Of a stretch of DNA of 64,000 bases, positions 1 to 8,857 are shown piece after piece (the stretch's first letter is position 1; each line of letters starts with the position of its first letter). The position numbers were made by a program, and so were the translations under genes. Source of the stretch: Cladopsammia gracilis (lineage: Eukaryota > Cnidaria > Anthozoa > Scleractinia > Dendrophylliidae). Below the pieces are notes generated by a model. It was not told the origin of the DNA and searched no databases. It saw only the letters and a list, made by a program, of their open reading frames with translations. Location of the stretch: positions 62,001 through 126,000 of the forward strand of contig JAJGOT010000017.1 of the NCBI GenBank assembly GCA_022457155.1. The letters are read 5' to 3'.

Positions 1-187
1 TTGGCTCGTCTTTTTCGAGTTTTTGGCTGATTTTTCCCCCCTCCTTGCCAAAGGTTTTCAACTAAAAATTTCACCAGTTCATTTTTTTTCAATCGCGACC
101 AACCTCGCAAATTTGTCGTTCGCGCAAATGATTGCCATGCAGCCAGTGACATTTTAATGGCGAAAAAATCTTTTTTCCCCATTTAAA

Positions 188-700
188 ATGAAATTTTCGA
201 TTCAGGAAGTGAGCGAAGCGAACCCCGGAGGGGAAGGACAAGAAAAGCAAACTTTTTTCACATTCAAAGAAGCCAGCGAAAAAACGGGGCTTCCCTCCAA
301 AACGATTTTGCGAGTTCTCAAATCGGGCAAAAACAAATACACCAGAAGAACCGACCAAAAAGTGTTCTGGATTCAGGAGGAAGAAGACTCACCATTCATC
401 CAGATTGATGGGGAAGATTTTTTCACCGCAGAGAAAATTCAGGAACGATTTGGACTGTCACGCACAGTTTTTTTCAATCAACTCTGCAAGAAAAAAACTC
501 ATTTTCTGGATTCAGGGGAAAAATCACACGAAGTCACTTGGGTTTCTCCCAGACTGGAGAAATTCCTGAATCTCATGAGAGTGAAGGCTGCGGATGAAAA
601 AATTATGCGTTCTCGAGCAAGAAAAGGAATGAATAAAGTTCACGCTAACATTAATGCTGATATGGACAAATGCATTGAAAATTTTCAAGCCATGTTTTGA
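188..700 (+). CDS. Helix-turn-helix repeat protein of the Polinton (NUMOD1-like)
   Basis: A 170-aa protein with two helix-turn-helix-like units of the pattern EAxxKTGLPxKTILRVLKSGKN (about residues 28-50) and AEKIQERFGLSRTVFFNQL (about 80-100). They resemble the DNA-binding NUMOD1-type repeats of homing nucleases and large DNA viruses, but no nuclease domain is visible. The C-terminal third is charged and helical. The start ATG sits in TTTAAAATG, the context shared with the virion genes. The next gene begins 23 bp after the stop on the same strand, suggesting a small operon-like cluster. A role in DNA binding or transcription is inferred from the fold only. Confidence 0.6.
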   Translation: MKFSIQEVSEANPGGEGQEKQTFFTFKEASEKTGLPSKTILRVLKSGKNKYTRRTDQKVFWIQEEEDSPFIQIDGEDFFTAEKIQERFGLSRTVFFNQLCKKKTHFLDSGEKSHEVTWVSPRLEKFLNLMRVKAADEKIMRSRARKGMNKVHANINADMDKCIENFQAMF

Positions 701-723
701 ATTTTTTCTTTTTCGGAGAAAAA

Positions 724-930
724 ATGTCAGGAAAAAACAAATCCAGACCTTCCCAAGACGAAGAAAAACAAGATCTAATCTGGGAAAAAGCGTGTGAAGC
801 AGAAAACAACTTTCAAAAAGCTGTGGATATGGCCACTTCTTTTCGAGCCGACACGGAAGACCAAGTTAAATTCATTTCGAATTGGATTTTTCGTGATTTA
901 AAAAATCATTTTTCTCACCCAAGAAAATGA
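724..930 (+). CDS. Small charged hypothetical protein
   Basis: A 68-aa lysine- and glutamate-rich, probably all-helical protein beginning at the ATG in AAAAAATG at 724; the frame is open upstream only through a non-ATG start that would overlap the preceding gene. Its stop overlaps the ATG of the next gene as ATGA at 927-930, a tight coupling also seen elsewhere in this element. It contains a motif WIFRDLKNHFSHP near the C-terminus. I do not recognise the family. Confidence 0.5.
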   Translation: MSGKNKSRPSQDEEKQDLIWEKACEAENNFQKAVDMATSFRADTEDQVKFISNWIFRDLKNHFSHPRK

Positions 931-1545
931 ATCCCGCGAAAATAACAATTTCTGAATGCTCTCTCGACAACCCCGTGAAAAAATCTTCTGGAAAAATCTC
1001 TTTCTGTCTCCTCCCATGCCTTCACAATGACAAATGGCTCAAAGTGAAACTCCAAACCAAATTCAAGATTTTCGCTCATCAAGGTGACTCGTTTTCTCTG
1101 GGAATCACTCTTCCGGAAGAAAACATCAAATTTTTCAAAGATCTGGAAAAACATTTCAACTCTGCTGCGATGAAAAAGAAGCAGGCAATCAAAGAAATTT
1201 CCCCGTCTTTTGCTCGATTTCAGGAGGGAGATTTCATCCTTGTGAAAATCGACAAATCCGAGCAGGAAAAGATTTATGCCAAGATTTATCCCTCCAAACT
1301 CCCGAAATCGGATTTCTCGTGTCGATTTTGGGAATTGTGTGATGATGGGAAGAAAAAACCAATCTTGAAACAAAAAGAACTCATTGGCTGTCCTCTCCGC
1401 GGGAAGTCGTTTTTTCCATCAAGCATCTTTTCTGCGGAAATCTGAAAGCGATCACATGCATCGTGGATGAAGTTTTGGTGGAGGAAAAGGTGGAAGCTGT
1501 CTCGGAATTCGATGAGTTTGAGGACAAAAATGAGGACGATGAATG
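927..1545 (+). pseudogene. Possible ssDNA-binding-like protein with acidic tail, frame-broken near 1,410
   Basis: The first frame is open from 927 to 1,445 (172 aa). A second frame, open to the TGA at about 1,543-1,545, continues as a beta-rich segment (KHLFCGNLKAITCIVDEVLVEE) followed by an acidic tail ending in DEFEDKNEDDE. The change of frame falls around a run of six T at 1,410-1,415, so the simplest reading is one gene of about 200 codons with an indel. A beta-rich core with a short acidic C-terminal tail recalls single-stranded DNA-binding proteins, but that is only a resemblance in shape. It follows the 68-aa gene with an ATGA overlap. Confidence 0.45.
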
Positions 1546-1628
1546 AGGGGTGACAAATTTTTTGTCGCCTCTTGAAAATTCTGTTGAAATTCGCTTCTTT
1601 CTTTTGTTGAATTAGATTTTCTGTTCGA

Positions 1629-1830
1629 AATCAGGGAAGAAAAATGTCAATGATTTTGGTGCTGATATTTTTCGTCAATCTCCGAAAAAATTCTGGTTTT
1701 ATAACAAAATTTCCAGATTCATTATATAAATGACGGTTTTGTCATATCGAGACATGTGGGTGGGGATTTTTATGCTGGGAGCAGCATAAAACTCAGGGGA
1801 TAAAAAATAAAATATTTTTTTGTCAATCCA
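1629..1830 (+). repeat. Left arm of a ~200-bp inverted repeat around the minisatellite
   Basis: Starting at GAAATCAGGGAAGAAAAATG, this segment is repeated in inverted orientation at about 3,225-3,435 with few differences. Both copies contain a TATATAA box (about 1,724 read on minus, 3,331 read on plus), the word CATATCGAGACATGTGG and an AACTCAGGGGA block. The right copy lies just upstream of the gene at 3,568, so at least that arm probably works as its promoter. Confidence 0.8.
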
Positions 1831-3224
1831 GCTGAATTTTTCAAAATCCACACAGGGGAATTTTTGAAAATCCTCCAGCTGAATTTTTGAAAATCCTCCA
1901 GCTGAATTTTTGAAAATCCTCCAGCTGAATTTTTGAAAATCCACGCAGGGGAATTTTCAAAAATCCAGCTGAATTTTTGAAAATCCTCCAGCTGAATTTT
2001 TGAAAATCCACACAGGGGAATTTTTGAAAATCCTCCAGCTGAATTTTCAAAAATCCAGCTGAATTTTTGAAAATCCAGCTGAATTTTTGAAAATCCAGCT
2101 GAATTTTTGAAAATCCTCCAGCTGAATTTTCAAAAATCCACACAGGGGAATTTTCAAAAATCCAGCTGAATTTTTGAAAATCCAGCTGAATTTTTGAAAA
2201 TCCTCCAGCTGAATTTTCAAAAATCCACACAGGGGAATTTTCAAAAATCCAGCTGAATTTTTGAAAATCCTCCAGCTGAATTTTTGAAAATCCACGCAGG
2301 GGAATTTTTGAAAATTCAGTTGAATTTTTGAAAATCCTCCAGCTGAATTTTTGAAAATCCTCCAGCTGAATTTTTGAAAATCCTCCAGCTGAATTTTTGA
2401 AAATCCAGCTGAATTTTTGAAAATCCTCTGGAAAATGATTTATCCTCCAGCTGAATTTTTGAAAATCCTCTGGAAAATGATTTATCCTCCAGCTGAATTT
2501 TTTAAAATCCAGCTGAATTTTTGAAAATCCTCCAGCTGAATTTTTGAAAATCCAGCTGAATTTTTGAAAATCCACACAGGGGAATTTTGAAAAAATCCTC
2601 CAGCTGAATTTTTGAAAATCCACGCAGGGGAATTTTTGAAAATTCAGTTGAATTTTTGAAAATCCTCCAGCTGAATTTTTGAAAATCCTCCAGCTGAATT
2701 TTTGAAAATCCACACAGGGGAATTTTTGAAAATTCAGCTGAATTTTTGAAAATCCACTCGAATTTTTGAAAATTCAGCTGAATTTTTGAAAATCCAGCTG
2801 AATTTTTGAAAATCCTCCAGCTGAATTTTTGAAAATCCACACAGGGGAATTTTTGAAAATCCAGCTGAATTTTTGAAAATCCTCCAGCTGAATTTTTGAA
2901 AATCCACACAGGGGAATTTTTGAAAATTCAGCTGAATTTTTGAAAATCCTCCAGCTGAATTTTTGAAAATCCACACAGGGGAATTTTTGAAAATCCTCCG
3001 GATGAATTTTTGAAAATCCTCCAGCTGAATTTTTGAAAATCCACACAGGGGAATTTTTGAAAATCCACACAGGGGAATTTTTGAAAATCCTCCAGCTGAA
3101 TTTTTGAAAATTCAGCTGAATTTTTTGAAAATCCTCCAGCTGAATTTTTGAAAAATCCTCTGGAAAATGATTAATCCTCCAGCTGAATTTTGAAAATTCA
3201 GCTGAATTTTTGAAAATCAGAGAT
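1830..3224. repeat. 23/24-bp minisatellite, about 60 units
   Basis: Units alternate between CAGCTGAATTTTTGAAAATCC(TC) and the variant CACACAGGGGAATTTTTGAAAATC, with an occasional insert CTCTGGAAAATGATTTAT. Each unit carries the palindrome CAGCTG or a GGGGAA variant and the short inverted motif TTTTT/GAAAA. All minus-strand frames are open over long stretches because a 23-bp period makes a 23-aa peptide repeat; these are not believable proteins. Being inside a viral-type element and flanked by inverted repeats, it could serve as a replication origin or enhancer like baculovirus hr regions, which is speculation. Confidence 0.9.
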
Positions 3225-3435
3225 ATCTCCAGGTTGTCAAAAAAATATTTCATTTTTGTCCCCTGAGTTTTAGGCTGGAAACACCACAAAATCAAGCACC
3301 CACATGTCTCGATATGACAAAACCGTCATTTATATAATGAATCTGGAAATTTTGTTATAAAACCAGAATTTTTTCGGAGATTGACGAAAAATATCAGCAC
3401 CACAATCATTGACATTTTTCTTCCCTGATTTCAGC
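3225..3435 (-). repeat. Right arm of the inverted repeat; promoter region of the 3,568 gene
   Basis: Inverted copy of 1,629-1,830. It contains TATATAA at 3,331 about 240 bp before the ATG at 3,568, and ends just before a non-repeated leader (3,436-3,567). The two arms have kept high similarity across about 200 bp, which suggests recent duplication, gene conversion or selection. Confidence 0.75.
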
Positions 3436-3567
3436 GCAAATGAAAAATGCTTCACCAATGTGATTTCAGCGGAATATTTTTCATTTAATTTTTTCTCCCA
3501 GAATTCACCAGAATTTCTCAAATCGTTTTTTCTCAAAAAAACTCTCAAAAAAAGTGTCGCCCCTAAA

Positions 3568-4797
3568 ATGTGGGTGCTAGTTTCATATGGGAAAATCATC
3601 GGAGACGCAGTCAAATCCGAAGCGGCGATGGCAAAGCGACTCGATGTTTCCAGGCAATATCTGAATAAACAACTCAAAAAGGGGAAAAATCATTTCCAGT
3701 TTCAAGGGATGCCGGTTTTGGTCATGAGGCAAATGGAATATTCCGCAGCTGGAATCGAATTTGAAACTCAAGGCGAAATGGCTGATGCGCTTGGAGTTCC
3801 GCGAGCAACTATCGCCCGCGTTTTGAAGAATTCCAACTCAGCCGATGTGAAAACCAACCAGGGGAAAGAGGTGACAGTTACGCGAATTGCGGGATCGACT
3901 TTCACGGTTTCCCCCAGAACTCTTCCCGCGATCCGCGTCATGTCAGAGATTGGCGGGCGACAAGAATTTTCCTCCATTGCCGCGGCCTCGAGAGAATTGG
4001 AGATTGATCCAAAAACCATTCCCAATGCCCTGAGAAGCGGGAGAGATTCATTCGTCAGAAAATCCGACGGGGAGAAATTCACGGTTGAGATTCCCGGGGA
4101 AGAAAGATCTCCCCAGAAACGAGTTGAGGAAGAACGGGAAAGGTTGGATAAAGCGACCCTCGATGCACTGACGAAGAAAGATTGGGCTGCGGTGGAAGAG
4201 ATCGGTGGCCAGTATGATCAACTCAAAGTTTTCCCCAGAACTCAACTCCGACTCCGACAGACGAAATCAGTCAGGATGGAAACTTATTTGAAGGAAACAC
4301 CTGTCACGGACCGCGAAAAACACGCACTGGAAGATGAGGAAAAAATGGCGGCTTGGGCAGAGGAAAATGCGAAAGACATGCCCTCTCCTGAGGAAAAGGC
4401 GGAAGAGGAATGGGGGGAAAATGAAAAGAAGCGCATGAAATTCATCGAGAGTGAGCGAAATCCATTCCATCCAGATATTTGGAAGCGTTGCGAAAGTGCG
4501 CCAATGAATCCAGAATTCGATTATTTGAAGAATATGCATCAGCTTCTTCCCCAGGGATTTCGGGTGAAAGGTTTGGTTGAAAAAGACAACGACAAAATGC
4601 AGTTTCTGGTGGTCAGTGAGCATTTTGATAATTGTGTGGCGATGGGGCCGACTGCTGCCTCGTTGGAGGTTGGTTTTCCTTTTCCTGCCCCGCCGCGAGA
4701 AATCCTGGAATCTGATTTCTGGATGCCGATCTTTCCCCTGGATGTTAGAGAGTTTGCTGGGGAATGGTATTGGAGAGTTCAGATCGTTCCAAAATGA
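3568..4797 (+). CDS. Multi-helix-turn-helix regulatory protein of the Polinton
   Basis: A 409-aa protein starting at the ATG in CCTAAAATG; an in-frame extension to 3,409 is open but lies within the inverted-repeat arm and leader and is unlikely to be translated. It has three HTH-like units in the first 170 residues: AAMAKRLDVSRQYLNKQLKK, GEMADALGVPRATIARVLKN and AASRELEIDPKTIPNALRSG, each followed by a short beta segment. The pattern is that of NUMOD1-like repeats. The middle is rich in glutamate and lysine and the C-terminal 100 residues form a compact unrecognised domain (LLPQGFRVKG...EWYWRVQIVPK). A DNA-binding regulator acting on the element's own promoters is plausible but not shown. Confidence 0.65.
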   Translation: MWVLVSYGKIIGDAVKSEAAMAKRLDVSRQYLNKQLKKGKNHFQFQGMPVLVMRQMEYSAAGIEFETQGEMADALGVPRATIARVLKNSNSADVKTNQGKEVTVTRIAGSTFTVSPRTLPAIRVMSEIGGRQEFSSIAAASRELEIDPKTIPNALRSGRDSFVRKSDGEKFTVEIPGEERSPQKRVEEERERLDKATLDALTKKDWAAVEEIGGQYDQLKVFPRTQLRLRQTKSVRMETYLKETPVTDREKHALEDEEKMAAWAEENAKDMPSPEEKAEEEWGENEKKRMKFIESERNPFHPDIWKRCESAPMNPEFDYLKNMHQLLPQGFRVKGLVEKDNDKMQFLVVSEHFDNCVAMGPTAASLEVGFPFPAPPREILESDFWMPIFPLDVREFAGEWYWRVQIVPK

Positions 4798-4847
4798 GCT
4801 GTGATTTTTCATTTCCGGGAAATGAAAATTCAACCCTCTCGCTTCGC

Positions 4848-5339
4848 TCACTCAAATTTTTTCTCCCATTCAGCTTCAAACTTTTCCAAATCCAACCCCA
4901 AATCAATCACAATCCCATCAATCGCTTCCATTGAAAACAAAAATTCATTCCTGTCGAATTTTCCTCCCCGCAAAGCGAAGCGCAAATCACTCAATGTTTT
5001 TTCATAGGTGGTGAAAGCGAACTTCGCCATCTCAATTTTGCTTTTCAGGTTCTTCATTTCATTCGCTGTTTTCAAAACTAATCCCGCTCCTGAAATCACT
5101 CCCAACACGATGGGATTCAAAGTCGCGGCACCAACAATCGTCCCGATTGCAACCAGACCGGAAGAGGTCAAATTCATGAGCAGATTCATTTTCTTGAATC
5201 GGCCATGTGCTCGTTTTAAACACCAGAATCTTTTGTGATAAAATCGGAAGAGTTTTTTGATCTCTTCCAGTTCTTCTTCCTGAATTGTGGGGTTGATGTG
5301 ATTGAAAGCAAAAATGCTTTGTTTTCGCGCTCGCTTCAT
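4848..5339 (-). CDS. Two-TM helical membrane protein (SLATT-like topology)
   Basis: A 163-aa protein with an N-terminal amphipathic helix, a basic stretch (YHKRFWCLKRAHGRF) and then two closely spaced hydrophobic helices around residues 53-91 (LVAIGTIVGAA and VLGVISGAGLVL). It ends with a long charged helix. The helix-hairpin-helix arrangement resembles SLATT-type two-TM domains, which in bacteria are membrane effectors; in a virus-like element it could be a membrane-active or envelope-associated factor. It lies tail-to-tail with the 3,568 gene (51 bp apart) and 14 bp upstream of the fibre stop on the same strand. The function is unknown. Confidence 0.6.
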   Translation of the reverse strand: MKRARKQSIFAFNHINPTIQEEELEEIKKLFRFYHKRFWCLKRAHGRFKKMNLLMNLTSSGLVAIGTIVGAATLNPIVLGVISGAGLVLKTANEMKNLKSKIEMAKFAFTTYEKTLSDLRFALRGGKFDRNEFLFSMEAIDGIVIDLGLDLEKFEAEWEKKFE

Positions 5340-5353
5340 TTTTCAGGGAGAAA

Positions 5354-7168
5354 TCATTTTTCAATCAGAATTGTCGCTTTTGCTCTTTGAATGGCATTTC
5401 CATCCGAGAGAGCCAGATAGAAAGCTTCTTCCTGCCCAACATGGAGATTGAAGGTGAACTGCAGTGAACCAAATGAATTGGTGGAAGGTCTGACTGCGTT
5501 CCGAGTGATGCGATCTCCTTGAACAACACTTGTCATAATGATGGTTGCTCCACTCACTGGGGTGGAACCGCGTTGAAGAATAAAAACCGTGACATTCAAA
5601 ATCCGGAAGTCAGATCCAAATTGTTGCCAATAATTTGTTTCATCTTCCTCTTCATTTGGGAAGATCAAACAATTACCATGTTTTCCTTTCACAAATCTTG
5701 CAAAAATGAAGTGTTTTGACGGGCGAAGCGGCAAATTCAACACTGCGTGGCCATTCAAATCCAAGTCAGCCTCCATGACCATCTTCCCCGCTTGGAAAAC
5801 GAAAGGGGAATCGAAGACGCTGCTTTCAACATCAGGTTGGGAACCAGCAATGCCATATATTATCAGATTTGCGTTTCCTTCTGCAGCTGACTCGGCAGTT
5901 CCTCTCCATTTCAAATCCAGGAAAATGAATTCAGGTGGGGAAATCCTCCATTTGTGCATGTGGATGATGGATCTGGAATACCCCGAAAACTTCTTAGTTG
6001 ATTGCTGATTGATATTCAGGCTGGTGCTCACAACGTTAACGCTCACGCCATCCATTGACGCGGGGAAGAATTCAATGCAAATCGTGTATTCTCCCTCTGG
6101 GAGTTTGAACATATTGAATCCAAGTCTCCCAGAGTATTCATTTAAAAGATCTTTTGTGATTTGCAAGTCATAGGCCTTCTTGTTGAAATGATGCGGCGAA
6201 TCTGGAAAATCACTTATCCCAGTCACTGCCATATGATGTTCAGAGCTGGATTCATCCACATTTTCCATCAGATAGCGGAATACGTCCTTCGGATGGGAGG
6301 TTGACGTGATATGCGATTCATTTACGTATTTTTTGATCTTCTCTTCTAATTCCATCGTGTGGGCTACCACACCTCCTATCTGGTTATCCACATAAGATTT
6401 TGGCGTGGGTTGTCGCTTTAGAGTTGGCGTTGCAATATTGTTGATTTGTTGCGAGTTCATATCCAGGTTTCCGGTCATTGTCCCGCCTTCCAACGAAAGC
6501 TTTTTCGCGGATTGGGCATCCACATATCTTTTATTTGCGCCCTGATCGGCAACTTCAGGATCTTTCACGTTAAAAATGGTGTGATTTCCCATATCCAAAG
6601 CCGTCTCCATTGGAAACGTCTCTTTGCGGCTGAGAAAGATATTTTTGGTGTCATTATAAGAAACCAGGTTGTTATGTGCTCCCAAATCATGCCATGTTTG
6701 TTGTTTTGAGTTTTTCACGTTGAAAAGTTCTTTTAAATCAATATCCTTCGTGACTTCATGAGTGTGAGCCGGAGCATCAGGGTGGAATTTCTTCAGAGTG
6801 ACCATATTCACCGCTGACAAATCCTGGTTTTCATCAGTGTCCAGATTGACGATCAATTTGCGATTCATTTCTATTTCCCCGGGGTTGATGAGTTTTTGTC
6901 CCCTGAGATCAAGATCCCCAGTCATATGGGAAGACCCATCCACCTGGAGAGAATCTGCCCGCAATTGCGTTGCAAGCGTGTCAACTTGGTGTTTGGTAAT
7001 TGCATCCGAATTCCCCGTTCCTTCAGCGATATTTGTCATTTTTTTGTTTTGAAGATCGAAGTCTCCTGCTGGCGTCAGCTTGAAACCAACTCCTGGCAAT
7101 CCATCTTTTCCATCTCGTCCTCCCTGGAAGTTGCTTGTTTCAGAAAGCAATCCATTTGAATAACTCAT
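5354..7168 (-). CDS. Fibre / spike protein with phage-tail-like repeats
   Basis: About 604 aa beginning at the ATG in TTTAAAATG at 7,168, right beside the ATPase stop (7,170). A short collagen-like GKDGLPG near residue 18 is followed by at least five repeats of the type DLDLxGxxIxN...KxYVD, as in trimeric phage tail fibres (about residues 30-260). A helical linker follows, then two beta-rich C-terminal domains that could be the receptor-binding head. The last repeat-like motif EADLDLNGHAVLNLP separates the two. By analogy it would form a trimeric attachment fibre at the capsid vertex. It is intact in this copy. Assignment rests on repeat pattern and position, not on a close homologue I can name. 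Confidence 0.75.
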   Translation of the reverse strand: MSYSNGLLSETSNFQGGRDGKDGLPGVGFKLTPAGDFDLQNKKMTNIAEGTGNSDAITKHQVDTLATQLRADSLQVDGSSHMTGDLDLRGQKLINPGEIEMNRKLIVNLDTDENQDLSAVNMVTLKKFHPDAPAHTHEVTKDIDLKELFNVKNSKQQTWHDLGAHNNLVSYNDTKNIFLSRKETFPMETALDMGNHTIFNVKDPEVADQGANKRYVDAQSAKKLSLEGGTMTGNLDMNSQQINNIATPTLKRQPTPKSYVDNQIGGVVAHTMELEEKIKKYVNESHITSTSHPKDVFRYLMENVDESSSEHHMAVTGISDFPDSPHHFNKKAYDLQITKDLLNEYSGRLGFNMFKLPEGEYTICIEFFPASMDGVSVNVVSTSLNINQQSTKKFSGYSRSIIHMHKWRISPPEFIFLDLKWRGTAESAAEGNANLIIYGIAGSQPDVESSVFDSPFVFQAGKMVMEADLDLNGHAVLNLPLRPSKHFIFARFVKGKHGNCLIFPNEEEDETNYWQQFGSDFRILNVTVFILQRGSTPVSGATIIMTSVVQGDRITRNAVRPSTNSFGSLQFTFNLHVGQEEAFYLALSDGNAIQRAKATILIEK

Positions 7169-7169
7169 T

Positions 7170-7802
7170 TTAAATGCTTTCATCAAAGTTTTTGGCAATG
7201 AATTTCCTCGGCTTATCCACATACAGGAAAGAGAACGGATCATGCGTTGCTTTCCGATAATCTTCTTTGCTGACATTGTTCTCCCTGCAGATCGCCGTAA
7301 TTTCTTTGTTGCTGGGGAATTCGAAGATGCAAAAATGCGAGCAATTCAGGCGGATATCTTTTGGTGTTCCGAAATAACTTTGCGAAAGATAAATCACAGA
7401 ACATTTCTTGTGCCTGCCCTGAATGAAATAATCAATCAATGGCTTTTGGTTTTTTTCGGAAACAAAATCATCGAAAACAACCAGCTTTTGATTCTCCCCT
7501 GACAATTCAGAAACTGGGATGATTTCATCCGGGGATGCTTCCACGACGTCATACCCAGCTTCTTTGCTGATTGGGCGAAATGTTTTCAGCAGATGCTGAT
7601 ATTTGGTTTGGTCAAGATTTTTCGCATAGAGGAAAATTTTATCGTAGAAGAGCAGGCGGAAAATCATATCCAGGAGAACATTTGTTTTCCCCGATCCTGA
7701 AGGGCCACAGATCAACATTCTGAAAGTTCGATCCGGCATGAAAGGGTGAAGTTGTTTGAAATTTGTGATTGGATCCTGACAATCATAATTTGGAATCTTC
7801 AT
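7170..7802 (-). CDS. A32/FtsK-HerA-type genome-packaging ATPase
   Basis: 210 aa. Walker A is GPSGSGKT at about residues 33-40, Walker B is KLVVFDDF at about 106-113, and the sensor region IYLSQSYFGTPKDIR with its polar Q follows at about 137. This is the compact packaging ATPase shared by Polintons, adenovirus-like and poxvirus-like lineages, which moves the genome into the capsid. Its length is normal for the family and there are no breaks. The start is the ATG in AATAAAATG at 7,802, divergent from the PPxY gene 77 bp away, so 7,803-7,878 must contain a bidirectional promoter; it includes the repeated TTCTTTATCTTG motif. Confidence 0.92.
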   Translation of the reverse strand: MKIPNYDCQDPITNFKQLHPFMPDRTFRMLICGPSGSGKTNVLLDMIFRLLFYDKIFLYAKNLDQTKYQHLLKTFRPISKEAGYDVVEASPDEIIPVSELSGENQKLVVFDDFVSEKNQKPLIDYFIQGRHKKCSVIYLSQSYFGTPKDIRLNCSHFCIFEFPSNKEITAICRENNVSKEDYRKATHDPFSFLYVDKPRKFIAKNFDESI

Positions 7803-7878
7803 TTTATTTGAACATGGCGTTCTTTATCTTGTTCTTTATCTTGTTCTTCATCCCAAATTTGTGTTTCTGGGATATAAA
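7803..7878. promoter_or_regulatory. Bidirectional promoter between ATPase and minor virion protein genes
   Basis: The 76-bp gap between divergent starts holds a tandem pair of TTCTTTATCTTG (about 7,820-7,846) and ends in GATATAAAATG at the plus-strand start. Both flanking ATGs lie in a TAAAATG context. A promoter role is inferred from geometry. Confidence 0.45.
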
Positions 7879-8856
7879 ATGAGTTTATTGAAATGGCAAG
7901 AAATGGCTAAAAGCAAATCTGCTTTGGGGAAAAAAATCAACTTTGTTCACAATGCAATAACCCAGAAAAAGTTGGGTGAAGAGACAAGTCAAATCGGACT
8001 TGAAAAAACATTCAAACCCATCACATCGAAACTGGATGAGGTGATTGAGTCGAATTTGGGGCCGCTTCGGCCACTTCCCCGGAAAAAGAAAAAAGCCAAA
8101 CCAGCGGAGATTGATTATCTCCCCGAAGTCGATCCATTTGAAGAGATGGATGTCGAAGGCCTGTTTGATGAGGCCGTTCTATCCCAACCCAAGAAGCAAA
8201 TTCCAGCAGGGCCGCCAACATATGAAGAAGTTGTGCAAGAAGTAGGGGAAGATCCACCTGAATATGAAGAAGACGACTCTCCCGATTATGCTCTTGCGCC
8301 GGGAGATGAAGGGGAATGGGAAAAGGAAGAGGAAGAGGAAGCCAATCAGATATTGGATAGCTTAGACCTCACGAATTATGATAATGTGGAGAAAAATCTC
8401 AGTGACCCAAATATCTCATCAACGAGGAAAATCAATTATCTCAAGAATATTGTAACCATTGCAAACTACAGAAGAAATCAGTTGAAGGGCTACAAAACAT
8501 CTTGGTCCAAAAAGTTCCATAAAGGTGCAATAACGCAAGAGCAAAAGAATTTGCAACATAGCAGAATAGACCGCTCATCCCGAATTTTGAGTGAATACAT
8601 CAAACATTTTCAAGCGAAACAAAAGACATTGGAAGGTTCGGGAATCAGGAGAAAAAAAGGTGGATCCATCCGTTTTTTCTCCAACCCCGCAGATCTCCTC
8701 CAGAAACTTGAAGTCATCGTTGGCTCCATTCTCGCGGGGAATACGAATTCGGACATCAGAAATACCGGGGTTGGCATTCTCGATCTTCTCCTGAAAGAGG
8801 GAGTCATCAATCGTTCCCAGCATGAGAAGCTCTTCAGAAAGTATTTCAAACTCTAA
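7879..8856 (+). CDS. Minor virion protein with PPxY late domains (pVI-like position)
   Basis: About 325 aa from the second in-frame ATG (7,879), chosen because it sits in ATAAAATG; an upstream ATG/TTG start adds six residues. The N-terminus is helical, and residues 110-150 hold PPTY and PPEY motifs embedded in a very acidic stretch. Such PPxY motifs recruit NEDD4-family WW ligases; adenovirus protein VI uses one during entry. Near residue 255 the sequence LEGSG fits the adenoviral protease consensus (M/I/L)xGx-G. The C-terminal 80 residues are helical and end in HEKLFRKYFKL. The gene ends one base before the penton gene ATG. Virion localisation is inferred from these motifs and synteny. Confidence 0.65.
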   Translation: MSLLKWQEMAKSKSALGKKINFVHNAITQKKLGEETSQIGLEKTFKPITSKLDEVIESNLGPLRPLPRKKKKAKPAEIDYLPEVDPFEEMDVEGLFDEAVLSQPKKQIPAGPPTYEEVVQEVGEDPPEYEEDDSPDYALAPGDEGEWEKEEEEEANQILDSLDLTNYDNVEKNLSDPNISSTRKINYLKNIVTIANYRRNQLKGYKTSWSKKFHKGAITQEQKNLQHSRIDRSSRILSEYIKHFQAKQKTLEGSGIRRKKGGSIRFFSNPADLLQKLEVIVGSILAGNTNSDIRNTGVGILDLLLKEGVINRSQHEKLFRKYFKL

Positions 8857-8857
8857 A

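Noticed and set aside
1699..3295. Several long minus-strand frames of a 23-aa repeat (FQKFSW.../FSKIQL...)
   Set aside because: They arise from the 23-bp minisatellite; all frames are open and there is no unique sequence, so no protein is called.
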